Shown here piece by piece: positions 48,584 to 56,632 of a stretch of 64,000 bases of DNA. The stretch lies in the NCBI GenBank assembly GCA_964449285.1, contig CAYUZX010000001.1:62001-126000 (forward strand), in the 5' to 3' direction. Position 1 is the first letter of the stretch. Each line of letters opens with the position of its first letter. The notes beneath the pieces were generated by a model that was not told where the DNA came from, did not search any database, and was given only the letters and a program-made list of their open reading frames with translations. The position numbers were made by a program, and so were the translations under genes. This stretch comes from QYOJ01 sp964449285 (GTDB lineage Bacteria; Bacteroidota; Bacteroidia; Bacteroidales; FEN-979).

Positions 48584-50548
48584 TTACGTGTGTTTTTTCT
48601 TTTCCTGGGAAGTCAGAAGCACTGGAATATCCTTGTCTACGTAAAGAGGAACCGTTTCAATGGTTACGTTACTGGTATCAAGCCCTAGCGCCCGCACTTC
48701 ACTGATGCCGAATTTCTTGAAGATAGCATACATATCCATGATAAACTGCTCTTTAGGCGGGAAATCAAAGTCGTAATTCTGTATCCGGTCAATGACGATA
48801 AACCGGAAATCACTCATAATGTGGAACTTTCTGAGAGAGTCGTATTTACTTACCAGGTCGATTTCATTATTCCGGCTCATCTCCTCTAACACTTGGTGGA
48901 AGAACAGGTTCACGCGTGGTTGCACCTTGAACCCAATCTTGAAATCAACCTTGATCATAATATCAGGGATCAGATGCGTAATCTTGTATTCAAGCACATG
49001 TGGTTCATCAAGGATATCAACATGAAGCAACCAGTATACATCAGCACGCTTTGGTTGCTTGTTAAGCATGGAATAAATGATCTTGGTTTCTACATCTGTT
49101 GTCTTATCTGCCTTGGTAAGAAAAACCAGGTGAGTCGCGCATTTTGGGATAGACTCATCCGTGTGAAGCTCCGTAATGATTTCGGCATAGTTTTCGACTT
49201 TGGCAAATTCGATGAAGGAGTTCTTTATTTTCCGGCCGCTGAACCAGACATACATCACCACAAATAACAAACTGCCGAGCATGAAGGTGAACCATCCACC
49301 GTAGATAAACTTATTGAGATTTGCAACCAGGAAGGCTCCTTCAATGAAGAGGTAGACAGCCAGGAAGAGAGCGATCAGGTATACTGGCACCTTCTTATAG
49401 TACAAGTAAACGCTTAATAGAAGGGTAGTCATCAGCATCGTGATGTTGATGGTAAGTCCGTATGCGGCCTCCATATTTGCTGATTTCTGGAAGAAGAATA
49501 CCACGAAAACACAACAGAAGTAGAGGATCCAGTTGATGCTGGAGATGTACATCTGCCCTTTGATATTAGTGGGGTAATTAATCTTGATTTTGGGCCAGAA
49601 ATTCAGGGAGATTGCTTCACTGATCAGCGTAAAAGAGCCAGTGATCATGGCCTGACTTGCAATGACGGCAGCAACCGTGGCGATACCGATCCCGAACATC
49701 AGGAACCAGGGTGGCATGATAGCAAAGAAGGGGTTAGTCCATTCGTTTACATTATCGACATTGATAAGGATCCAGGCTCCCTGGCCGAAATAGTTAAGTA
49801 ATAGCGTTGTTTTTACGTAGGTCCATGAGATCCGGATATTTTTCACACCGCAGTGACCCAGGTCGGAATAGAGTGCATCAGCACCAGTAGTACAGAGGAA
49901 CACAGCTCCCAACAATAGGAATCCTTCCGGGAAATGAGTCAGGAAATAGTATCCATAATAGGGATTGAGTGCTTTAAGGATCATGGGGTACTGAACGATC
50001 TGAATTAATCCCAGTGTCCCCAGCATCGTAAACCATACCAGCATAATAGGGCCAAATGAGTTGCCAACGACTTTGGTGCCATATTTCTGAATAAAAAATA
50101 GTATTGTAATGATAATCAGTGCAATAGGCACGACTGGAATACGAGGATCGACAATGATTAAGCCTTCAACGGCCGACACGATGGTAATGGCGGGAGTGAT
50201 TACGCCATCAGATAAAAGGGTGCATCCTCCAATCATGGCAAAGAGAAAGGCCCATTTGGCTCGTTTCCGGATGAGGGCAAAAAGGGCGAAAATACCTCCT
50301 TCACCTTTATTGTCTGCACGAAGGGTAATGGTGATGTATTTGATGGTAGTTTGCAGAGTTAGCGTCCATACTACTAGTGACAATCCACCAAGGATGAACA
50401 TTTCGGAGATTGTATCGGCTCCATGGATGATGGCTCGCATCACATAAAGAGGGGAGGTTCCTATATCTCCATAAATAATTCCAAGGGTAATGAGTACTCC
50501 GGCGGTGGAGGCACCAGTAATCTGACTTTTATGACCCGAACGGCTCAT
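48584..50548 (-). CDS. kup: KUP/HAK/KT-family K+ uptake protein
   Basis: A 654-residue secondary K+/H+ symporter. Twelve membrane helices fill about residues 15-440, opening with GVLITLGIIYGDIGTSPLYVM; other marks are NKGEGGIFALFALIRK, LLSDGVITPAITIVSAVEG and FLCTTGADALYSDLGHCG. A C-terminal cytosolic part of about 200 residues follows. This fits the family in length and motifs. It overlaps the DedA gene by 4 bases and follows the antiporter, forming an ion-homeostasis operon. Confidence 0.93.
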   Translation of the reverse strand: MSRSGHKSQITGASTAGVLITLGIIYGDIGTSPLYVMRAIIHGADTISEMFILGGLSLVVWTLTLQTTIKYITITLRADNKGEGGIFALFALIRKRAKWAFLFAMIGGCTLLSDGVITPAITIVSAVEGLIIVDPRIPVVPIALIIITILFFIQKYGTKVVGNSFGPIMLVWFTMLGTLGLIQIVQYPMILKALNPYYGYYFLTHFPEGFLLLGAVFLCTTGADALYSDLGHCGVKNIRISWTYVKTTLLLNYFGQGAWILINVDNVNEWTNPFFAIMPPWFLMFGIGIATVAAVIASQAMITGSFTLISEAISLNFWPKIKINYPTNIKGQMYISSINWILYFCCVFVVFFFQKSANMEAAYGLTINITMLMTTLLLSVYLYYKKVPVYLIALFLAVYLFIEGAFLVANLNKFIYGGWFTFMLGSLLFVVMYVWFSGRKIKNSFIEFAKVENYAEIITELHTDESIPKCATHLVFLTKADKTTDVETKIIYSMLNKQPKRADVYWLLHVDILDEPHVLEYKITHLIPDIMIKVDFKIGFKVQPRVNLFFHQVLEEMSRNNEIDLVSKYDSLRKFHIMSDFRFIVIDRIQNYDFDFPPKEQFIMDMYAIFKKFGISEVRALGLDTSNVTIETVPLYVDKDIPVLLTSQEKKKHT

Positions 50549-51210
50549 GAAGTTTTTTTATATTTCCTATTCTCGAGGTATCTTTTTACACCTGCAAAAA
50601 TCATAGGAAGAATAGATACAAAGATAATCCCTAAAATAGCGATGGTAAAATTATTTTTAATCAATGGGATATTCCCAAAGAAATACCCAGCAAGGGAAAA
50701 GAGTGTCACCCATAATATATTACCGATAATACTGAAGGATACAAACCGAATGTAAAGCATGGTTCCCACACCAGCTACAAAAGGGGCGAAGGTGCGGATA
50801 ATTGGCAAAAACCTGGCGATGATGATGGTGATCCTGCCGTGTTTTTCATAGAACTTCTGGGTTTGATCCAGGTATTCACGTTTGATAAGTTTGTAGTTGT
50901 TCTCATAAACCTTGTGCCCCAGAAACTTTCCTATGAAGTAGTTGGTATTGTCTCCCAGGAATGCAGCGGTGATGAGCAACGGGATAATCACCCAAACACT
51001 TAACGGATTGCCTGTCATGGCAGCGATTGTGCCAGCGGCAAACAGCAGGGAATCACCTGGCAGAAAAGGGGTGACCACAAAACCAGTCTCCATGAAGATG
51101 ATGGCAAAAAGGATCAGGTAAGTCCAGGTCTGATAGTCACCGACTATTTGCAGCAAGTGTTTGTCGATATGGAGGATAAAATCGAGCAGATACTTCAGCA
51201 GATCTAACAT
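50545..51210 (-). CDS. DedA/SNARE-associated family membrane protein
   Basis: A 221-residue DedA protein: VTPFLPGDSLLFAAGTIA (the F/GDxxLFxAG block), GDNTNYFIGKFLGHKV, FYEKHGRITIIIARFLPIIRTFAPFVAGVGTM with the critical Arg residues, and SFSIIGNILWVTLF. DedA proteins flip or transport undecaprenyl phosphate or phosphatidylethanolamine, and several depend on proton motive force. Overlaps kup by 4 bases, so coupled to an ion transporter. Confidence 0.92.
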   Translation of the reverse strand: MLDLLKYLLDFILHIDKHLLQIVGDYQTWTYLILFAIIFMETGFVVTPFLPGDSLLFAAGTIAAMTGNPLSVWVIIPLLITAAFLGDNTNYFIGKFLGHKVYENNYKLIKREYLDQTQKFYEKHGRITIIIARFLPIIRTFAPFVAGVGTMLYIRFVSFSIIGNILWVTLFSLAGYFFGNIPLIKNNFTIAILGIIFVSILPMIFAGVKRYLENRKYKKTS

Positions 51211-51233
51211 GCTTTCTTCGATTCGTAAGGGCG

Positions 51234-51241
51234 CAAAGTTA
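51234..51241 (-). promoter_or_regulatory. Predicted -7 element for DedA-kup
   Basis: TAACTTTG on the minus strand, exact TAnnTTTG match, about 23 bases before the DedA ATG. The -33 would fall at the 3' end of the antiporter gene; only weak similarity there. Confidence 0.48.
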
Positions 51242-51248
51242 AACTTTT

Positions 51249-52493
51249 TTATCTCCTGATACCACCGTTCTTATGTTCCGCGTATCGAAATGCAAACTTC
51301 AAAAGAATCGGGGTGACTAAGGTAGTTATAAGTGCTATCAAGACCAGAATCGAAAAGAGATTTAATTCGATCAGGTTTTTATTCAGGGCAATGTTGGCAA
51401 TTACCAGCGCCATCGCCCCACCGGCATTGATCCCAATCCCCAGGGTAAAAGCATCTCTTACTATCATGCCCGAAAGCCGCCCACCGAGATATCCACCCAA
51501 AATTTTACTGGTGAATACAACTCCTAACAAGACGAATAATAGAGTAAAATCATCCAGTGCAGCAAGACTGAATGAGGCACCCATCGCCGCAAAAAATATT
51601 GGGGTTAGAAATCCTGATGTTATTCCTGAAGCCGCTTCTTTGACACGTTTGAAATCATTCCTTGATACAACGGTTCTGGGAATTAATATAGTTCCAAAAA
51701 AAGCCCCTACCATGAAGTACATACCGAGAAGTTCAGAGATACTGGCAAAAACTAGAATAAACAACATCACGATGGCAAACATTGACTCTTTTCCCTTGAG
51801 GAAAAGGAGCAACCGATCGAGCTGGTTGCTTAAGAAATCCAGTTTTTTTGAGGCAAACTTTATCAAATGATACGCTGTGTACAACAATGTAATTAGCAGA
51901 ATCAGTTTCAGGATTGTTATTCCGAGTGAAATGGCGAACTGCTGGATTGAATTGGCCTCTCCTGGATAATCAAGTAAAATTCCAAGTATCAAGAGAGAGG
52001 CTACATCGTTGAAGATGGCCACGGAGATGATCTGCTGTCCGATGGATGTCTGCAGTTTTCCGAGGTCCATCAAAATCCGGATCGTCACTGGAAGAGCTGT
52101 GATGGAGATACAAAGTCCCAGGAACATCGCAAAGAAGGGATTGTAACCCATCAGGCAGCCAACTGCAACACCACTAATAAACGGGATCGAGAACCCAAAA
52201 ACGGCTAACCAAATGGTCTTCGGCTTCAGGGATTTTCGAATTTCTTCTGGAGATATCTCCATCCCGGCCATGACGATTAGCAGGAAAACAGCAAGATCTG
52301 ATATGACATTTAGTTCCTGGGATGGGCCGATCAGGTTGATCATCGATGGTCCAAGGAGTACCCCGGCCAATACTTCCCCGACCATGGCGGGGGCCCCAAT
52401 CCGTTCGAAAAGTTCACCCAGTACCCTTGCCGACAATAATAGCAGCAGCAATGTTACAATTAAAGGCAACTGCAGGTGGGGTATGGGCAGCAT
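51249..52493 (-). CDS. CPA2-family cation:proton antiporter (KefB-like membrane part)
   Basis: About 415 residues from ATG 52493 (MLPIPHLQLPLIVTLLLLL); the frame extends to 52520, but a TAAATTTG promoter box covers 52518-52525 so the inner ATG is preferred. It has 11-13 membrane helices, with GELFERIGAPAMVGEVLAGVLLGP, FNDVASLLILGIL (the family DD/ND-type centre) and GIGINAGGAMALVIANIAL. The C-terminal RCK/TrkA domains of KefB/C are absent. It exchanges Na+ or K+ for H+. Confidence 0.9.
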   Translation of the reverse strand: MLPIPHLQLPLIVTLLLLLLSARVLGELFERIGAPAMVGEVLAGVLLGPSMINLIGPSQELNVISDLAVFLLIVMAGMEISPEEIRKSLKPKTIWLAVFGFSIPFISGVAVGCLMGYNPFFAMFLGLCISITALPVTIRILMDLGKLQTSIGQQIISVAIFNDVASLLILGILLDYPGEANSIQQFAISLGITILKLILLITLLYTAYHLIKFASKKLDFLSNQLDRLLLFLKGKESMFAIVMLFILVFASISELLGMYFMVGAFFGTILIPRTVVSRNDFKRVKEAASGITSGFLTPIFFAAMGASFSLAALDDFTLLFVLLGVVFTSKILGGYLGGRLSGMIVRDAFTLGIGINAGGAMALVIANIALNKNLIELNLFSILVLIALITTLVTPILLKFAFRYAEHKNGGIRR

Positions 52494-52517
52494 AAAAGAA
52501 ATATGGGGAAATCTATG

Positions 52518-52525
52518 CAAATTTA
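52518..52525 (-). promoter_or_regulatory. Predicted -7 element for the antiporter
   Basis: TAAATTTG on the minus strand, exact TAnnTTTG match, about 25 bases before ATG 52493. It overlaps the alternative ATG at 52520, which is why that start is unlikely. No clear -33. Confidence 0.5.
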
Positions 52526-52570
52526 AACCATTTCCTACTTTTACTGTCTAATTACTTCTTTATAATTATT

Positions 52571-53119
52571 TTGTCAGAGACAACCGACAATCAACTCCTG
52601 GATCTGATCCAGCAACCCGAGAGCCGCAGATATGGGTTTAACCTTTTGGTGCGTAAATACCAGGAGCGGATCTACTGGCTTGTCAGACGGATGATCCTTA
52701 ACCATGACGACACTGACGATGTAGTACAGAACGTTTTTTTGAAGGTGTGGGAGAACCTTGATCGATTCCGGGGCGACTCCACTCTCTATACCTGGATCCA
52801 TCGGATTGCTGTAAATGAAGCATTGAAGTGGTTAAGCAGAACCCGTCTTCGGCAGTTTGTTTCCTTCAGCACGGTGGAACGCAAGTTAGAAGAGAGCCTT
52901 ACTGATGATCACTATTATACAGGCGATGAGATCCATGTCGCCTTACAGAAGGCGATGCTCAGGTTGCCGGCTAAACAGCGACTTGTCTTTCAGATGAAAT
53001 ATTTCGATGAGATGAAGTATGAAGAGATATCGAAGATCCTGGGAACCTCTGTTGGAGCATTAAAGGCTTCCTACCACCATGCAGTGAAAAAAATTGAACA
53101 ATTCATAAGGGATTATTAA
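52571..53119 (+). CDS. ECF-type RNA polymerase sigma factor
   Basis: A 182-residue sigma-70 family protein with regions 2 and 4 only. Region 2: FNLLVRKYQERIYWLVRRMI, DDTDDVVQNVFLKVWENL, FRGDSTLYTWIHRIAVNEALKWL. Region 4: LPAKQRLVFQMKYFDEMKYEEISKILGTSVGALKASYHHAVKKI. A TTG at 52571 is the only plausible start; the next ATG is inside region 2. It opens an operon with a single-helix membrane protein and a Spy/CpxP-like exported protein, a stress-sensing set. No promoter motif in front is clear, which would fit self-recognition by a different sigma. Confidence 0.93.
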   Translation: MSETTDNQLLDLIQQPESRRYGFNLLVRKYQERIYWLVRRMILNHDDTDDVVQNVFLKVWENLDRFRGDSTLYTWIHRIAVNEALKWLSRTRLRQFVSFSTVERKLEESLTDDHYYTGDEIHVALQKAMLRLPAKQRLVFQMKYFDEMKYEEISKILGTSVGALKASYHHAVKKIEQFIRDY

Positions 53120-53147
53120 ACCATTGAGAAGAATTTTAATCCAACGA

Positions 53148-53636
53148 ATGATGAATGAGTATTTTACAAAAAGAAATGATTTCCACGTGCCGGAGGAATA
53201 TTTTGATGAGCTCCCTTCGAGGATTCACCAGCGGATAGAAGGAAAGAAAAAGACACGATCGAACGTATTCACTTCCTTTCCACGATCAATCCGGCTGGCT
53301 TCAGTCCTGGCAACCTTATTCCTGGTTGCTCTGGTCACTACCTTCCTCTTGGTTCCCGCTATTATAAATCGGCCTCCTGATCCAAATGGAACAAAGGGGA
53401 TATCATATACTGAGTTGACTGAGTACTTCAACGTTGATGAGTCGGCAGTGATTGAAGTGATGACTACTGAGATTCCATCCGAACTGCTGAGTTTTAACGG
53501 GAATATATCTCCGGAGATTGAGATGAACGGAGAGATGTTCAACCGTGATGATCTTATCGAGTACCTGGTTGAGAAGGACCACCCTGAAATGGCTGTAAAT
53601 TCATTGAGTATTTCTGAAATTATCAATCCTAACTAA
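53148..53636 (+). CDS. Single-pass membrane protein in the sigma operon (anti-sigma candidate)
   Basis: About 162 residues from ATG 53148 (MMNEYFTKRNDFHVPEEYF); the frame goes back to TTG 53124. N-terminal cytosolic part of about 50 residues with FHVPEEYFDELPSRIHQRIEG, one membrane helix (about 58-78), then a C-terminal periplasmic part that is acidic (EYFNVDESAVIEVM). The N-terminal EEYFDELPSRIHQRI block is typical of small membrane proteins in Bacteroidota ECF sigma operons. A cytosolic sigma-binding segment and a periplasmic sensor would fit an anti-sigma factor, but the zinc-finger His/Cys motif is absent. Function is inferred from position only. Confidence 0.6.
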   Translation: MMNEYFTKRNDFHVPEEYFDELPSRIHQRIEGKKKTRSNVFTSFPRSIRLASVLATLFLVALVTTFLLVPAIINRPPDPNGTKGISYTELTEYFNVDESAVIEVMTTEIPSELLSFNGNISPEIEMNGEMFNRDDLIEYLVEKDHPEMAVNSLSISEIINPN

Positions 53637-53643
53637 TTGAGAC

Positions 53644-54129
53644 ATGAAAACATATTTGTTTATTCCGCTGACAATCTCCCTGGTGCTCATAACCTTGTGT
53701 TCATCAGGACAACGGTTTACTCCTGGCGATGAAATGCCACCTGCCAGGAAAGAGCAATGGGAAAAAATTGAATCCTTTCGGATAGCTTATTTTACGGAAA
53801 AACTGGATTTGTCACCTGCTGAGGCTGAAACGTTCTGGCCACTGTACAATGAGTATAGAAAGACCATGGAACTCAATTCAAATGAAGGAAGACGGAGACC
53901 AGGGAACGATCTTGAGCCCGATCCGATGACCGATCAGGAAGCGTTGGCTATTGTTGACAAGGCAATCAGGCAAATACAGGAGAGAAGTAAGCTCACACAG
54001 CAATTTTTTACGAGTCTGAAACAGGTATTGCCACCTAAAAAAATCGTTCTGTTTTTAGATACTGAACGATCCTTCAAACATGAGTTGTTAAGAAAGCTTG
54101 AACAGTATCGTTCCCGCGAAAAAAAGTAA
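53644..54129 (+). CDS. Spy/CpxP-like exported protein
   Basis: A 161-residue protein with a signal peptide (about 1-23; SSGQR after the hydrophobic core). The mature part is mostly helical, with AYFTEKLDLSPAEAETFWPLYNEY (close to the LTxxQ-type pattern), and a second helix pair from about residue 95 (DQEALAIVDKAIRQIQERSKL). It is a periplasmic chaperone-like or sensor protein. In Bacteroidota similar proteins are encoded next to ECF sigma factors. It starts 7 bases after the previous gene. Likely a sensor of envelope stress for the sigma system. Confidence 0.68.
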   Translation: MKTYLFIPLTISLVLITLCSSGQRFTPGDEMPPARKEQWEKIESFRIAYFTEKLDLSPAEAETFWPLYNEYRKTMELNSNEGRRRPGNDLEPDPMTDQEALAIVDKAIRQIQERSKLTQQFFTSLKQVLPPKKIVLFLDTERSFKHELLRKLEQYRSREKK

Positions 54130-54169
54130 CTCTTTGAGCCTTCAGGGTTACATCCTTATCATTTTCGAA

Positions 54170-54177
54170 TATCTTTG
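54170..54177 (+). promoter_or_regulatory. Predicted -7 element for pnuC
   Basis: TATCTTTG, exact TAnnTTTG match, 25 bases before the TTG start. No -33 TTTG at the standard distance. Confidence 0.48.
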
Positions 54178-54202
54178 TGGGTAACAATCCAATTATCCCA
54201 AT

Positions 54203-54817
54203 TTGCTGACAGATCCATTCATTATTCTGGGAACCCAGACAACCATCCTGGAGATTTTTGCTATCCTGTGCGGTCTCTCCAGTGTATGGTTCATGAAGAA
54301 GGAGAATATTCTTGTATACCCACTTGGCATCATCAATGTATTGATTTACGTATATATCTGCTATACCTCCAAGTTATATGCCTATGCCGGAATCAATGTG
54401 TTTTATGCAGTGATGAGTGCGTATGGTTGGTATAATTGGTTGCGGAAAAACGAACAGGATGAACGGATCCGGGTAACTCATCTTACAGTAAAAATGATTT
54501 TGGTCTATACGTTGCTAATCATTGGATTCTTCTTCCTGGTAAGATATTTTCTTGACCATTTTACCGATAGTGAAATACCATCATGGGATGCGTTAACCAC
54601 AGCTATTTATATCATTGCCATGTGGTTGCTGGCTCAGAAAAAGATCGAACACTGGATTCTCTGGATCATCGGAGATGTGATCTCAATCGGGATGTTTGCC
54701 TGGCTGAATCTCTACTTCAGTTCCTTCCAATTCCTGGTTTTTACTATAATTGCTATTTTTGGGTTTATTGAATGGAGAGGGAAGCTGGCTACGAGGGTCG
54801 AGGGACGAAGGACGTAA
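54203..54817 (+). CDS. pnuC: Nicotinamide riboside/mononucleotide transporter PnuC
   Basis: A 204-residue membrane protein with seven helices. YPLGIINVLIYVYICYTSKLYAYAGINVFYAVMSAYGWYNW is the PnuC core (shown here only in part by residues 45-85), with later IIGDVISIGMFAWLNL and FGFIEWRG. PnuC takes up nicotinamide riboside by facilitated diffusion, trapped by phosphorylation. A TTG is the start, since the next ATG (residue 30) would cut helix 1. Its last eight codons (TRVEGRRT) are written by a heptad array that runs on past the stop. The neighbouring NadR-like kinase completes the salvage step. Confidence 0.92.
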   Translation: MLTDPFIILGTQTTILEIFAILCGLSSVWFMKKENILVYPLGIINVLIYVYICYTSKLYAYAGINVFYAVMSAYGWYNWLRKNEQDERIRVTHLTVKMILVYTLLIIGFFFLVRYFLDHFTDSEIPSWDALTTAIYIIAMWLLAQKKIEHWILWIIGDVISIGMFAWLNLYFSSFQFLVFTIIAIFGFIEWRGKLATRVEGRRT

Positions 54818-54839
54818 GACGTTAGACGTTAGACGTGGA
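54791..54839 (+). repeat. Heptad tandem repeat (ACGWNNG)x7 entering pnuC
   Basis: ACGAGGG, TCGAGGG, ACGAAGG, ACGTAAG, ACGTTAG, ACGTTAG, ACGTGGA in 7-bp steps. The first four units write the last codons of pnuC and its TAA stop. The ACGAAGG and ACGTTAG words resemble the CTTCGTC array (10148, opposite strand) and the GTGAGAY array (3691). Confidence 0.88.
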
Positions 54840-54853
54840 ACTGCCCACTGCCC
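54840..54853 (+). repeat. Heptad tandem repeat (ACTGCCC)x2
   Basis: ACTGCCC twice, followed by ACTTTGA. It abuts the previous array and ends before ATG 54865; it also explains why the upstream GTG 54835 is not a start. Confidence 0.7.
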
Positions 54854-54864
54854 ACTTTGATGAT

Positions 54865-55401
54865 ATGATCAGAAGAATTGCAATCACCGGACCCGAGTCA
54901 ACTGGAAAGTCGTCGCTTGCCAGGCAGTTGGCAGATCATTATAAGTCAGTCTGGGTTCCTGAGTACGCCAGAGAATATATCGATCATTTGGGAAGGCCAT
55001 ATGAAGAGAGCGATATTCTGGTGATTGCTCAGGGGCAACTGAAGCTGGAGAAGGATGCGGAGGTGATCATAAAAAAAGGAAAGAAGAATGAGGACTATCT
55101 TTTCTGCGACACCGAGTTTCTTGTTCCCAAGATATGGAGTGAAGTGAAGTTCAGCCGCTGTGATCCCTGGATTCTGCACCAGATTGAAACACGCGTGTAT
55201 GATCTTTACCTATTATGTTATATCGACATTCCATGGGAGTATGACCCACAGCGCGAGCATCCTGAGTTGCGCGAGCACCTGTTCAACCTGTACCATGAAG
55301 AGTTACTTGAACGCAACAGGAACTTCCGCGTTGTTTCTGGCCTTGATGAGGATCGATTGAACAATGCAATAAAATTTGTTGACGAATGTTATACTAGATA
55401 G
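54865..55401 (+). CDS. NadR-like nicotinamide riboside kinase (AAA ATPase)
   Basis: About 178 residues from ATG 54865 (MIRRIAITGPESTGKSSLA); the longer frame from GTG 54835 would be encoded by repeats. P-loop GPESTGKSS at 9-17, then VPEYAREYIDHLGRPYEESD and FCDTEFLVPKIWSE, the NadR kinase pattern. It lacks the N-terminal HTH and the adenylyltransferase half of E. coli NadR, so it is a kinase only, phosphorylating nicotinamide riboside brought in by PnuC next door. Flanked on both sides by heptad arrays. Confidence 0.87.
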   Translation: MIRRIAITGPESTGKSSLARQLADHYKSVWVPEYAREYIDHLGRPYEESDILVIAQGQLKLEKDAEVIIKKGKKNEDYLFCDTEFLVPKIWSEVKFSRCDPWILHQIETRVYDLYLLCYIDIPWEYDPQREHPELREHLFNLYHEELLERNRNFRVVSGLDEDRLNNAIKFVDECYTR

Positions 55402-55404
55402 TTT

Positions 55405-55425
55405 GATGCCGGATGACGGATGATT
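55405..55425 (+). repeat. Heptad tandem repeat (GATGMYK-like)x3
   Basis: GATGCCG, GATGACG, GATGATT, a degenerate copy of the array at 24360, just after the NadR-like stop. Confidence 0.75.
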
Positions 55426-55429
55426 CCTC

Positions 55430-55450
55430 ATTCGTAATTTGTAATTTTGC
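55430..55450 (+). repeat. Heptad tandem repeat (ATTYGTA)x3 forming a -7 box
   Basis: ATTCGTA, ATTTGTA, ATTTTGC. The last two units create TAATTTTG (55442-55449), an exact -7 consensus only 4 bases before the glycosyltransferase ATG 55454. Same GATGCCG-then-ATTCGTA pairing as at 24360-24449. Confidence 0.8.
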
Positions 55451-55453
55451 CCC

Positions 55454-56632
55454 ATGCCTGCCCATCCCCGGAACATTCTTTTTCTTCCCCGCTGGTATCC
55501 TCACCGGTATGATCCGATGCCGGGATTGTTTATTCAGAGGCAAGCTGAGGCGCTTGCATCCAATAATCATGTAGTAGTGCTTTATGTTCATCCTGATCCC
55601 GATTGCCCGAGTGAATTCGAGATCGATTATACGGAGGTGAATGGAGTTATTGCCATTAGGGTCTATTACAAGATTCCTGAGATCGTTCTTCCGGGCATCT
55701 ACCAGGCTATGAATATGATAAATTTTTACAGGGCTCACATAAGAGGGTTGGAGATTGTCGGCGATTTCACTCCTGACATCATTCACACGCATATTCTAAC
55801 CCGTGAAGCAGTGATCGGACACCTTCTGAGCCGGCGACACCATGTCCCTCATGTGATCTCGGAGCACTGGTCGCGGTATTTCTCACAGAATGGTTCATAC
55901 AGAGGGTTAATCAGGAAGTTGATTACACGATATGTGGTTGGGAAGGCAGCTGCTGTGATAGCGGTTTCGGAGGTATTGAAAGATGCAATGATTTCCTGTC
56001 ATCTGGCTAACAAGCAGTATTTTGTAGTCCCTAATGTGGTAGATTTACCTCAGTTGATAGAGATGCCTAAGAAGAGACCTGACTCCCGGAAGCAGTTCCT
56101 GCATGTCTCCTGTTTTGATGACCGTGCCAAGAATATCTCCGGATTACTTGAAGCTATCTCGAAACTTTCCAAAAAAAGATCAGATTTTCTATGTCTGCTG
56201 GCAGGAGAGGGCCCCGATCTGGAGAGTATGCAGCAACTGGCCAGGAAGCTTGGGCTGACGGGAAAAACAGTCATCTTTACCGGTCTTAAAGGAGGTCAAG
56301 ATCTCACAGTGTTATATGAGGAGGCTGACTTTACTGTGCTTTCGAGTCGGTATGAGACCTTTGGTACTGTGCTTGTCGAGAGTCTGGCCTGCGGTACTCC
56401 GGTGCTCTCAACAGCGGTTGGAATTGCCCCGGAGATTATCAATAACAGAAATGGAATACTTATACCGCCGAATGACAACGATGCGCTTGTGGAAGCAATC
56501 GACCTTATGCTGGATATGAACAGCTCATTAGACCGGGAAGCCATAAGGAAAGAAGTAATCGATCGGTACACTTCTCAATTGGTAGGCAGCCAGCTCTCAG
56601 CGATCTATTCACAAATCGCGGGAGATGTTTAA
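55454..56632 (+). CDS. GT4-family glycosyltransferase
   Basis: A 392-residue GT-B enzyme. N-terminal acceptor domain (NILFLPRWYPHRYDPMPGLF, DIIHTHILTREAVIG) and C-terminal donor domain with HVSCFDDRAKNISGLLEA, LAGEGPDLESM, TVIFTGLKGGQD and the E-x7-E motif in LSSRYETFGTVLVESLACGTPVLS. It transfers sugars from nucleotide-sugars; the donor is unknown. It opens a glycan cluster followed by a flippase (overlapping by 8 bases) and a formyltransferase-like protein. Its leader is the ATTYGTA heptad array. Confidence 0.9.
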   Translation: MPAHPRNILFLPRWYPHRYDPMPGLFIQRQAEALASNNHVVVLYVHPDPDCPSEFEIDYTEVNGVIAIRVYYKIPEIVLPGIYQAMNMINFYRAHIRGLEIVGDFTPDIIHTHILTREAVIGHLLSRRHHVPHVISEHWSRYFSQNGSYRGLIRKLITRYVVGKAAAVIAVSEVLKDAMISCHLANKQYFVVPNVVDLPQLIEMPKKRPDSRKQFLHVSCFDDRAKNISGLLEAISKLSKKRSDFLCLLAGEGPDLESMQQLARKLGLTGKTVIFTGLKGGQDLTVLYEEADFTVLSSRYETFGTVLVESLACGTPVLSTAVGIAPEIINNRNGILIPPNDNDALVEAIDLMLDMNSSLDREAIRKEVIDRYTSQLVGSQLSAIYSQIAGDV

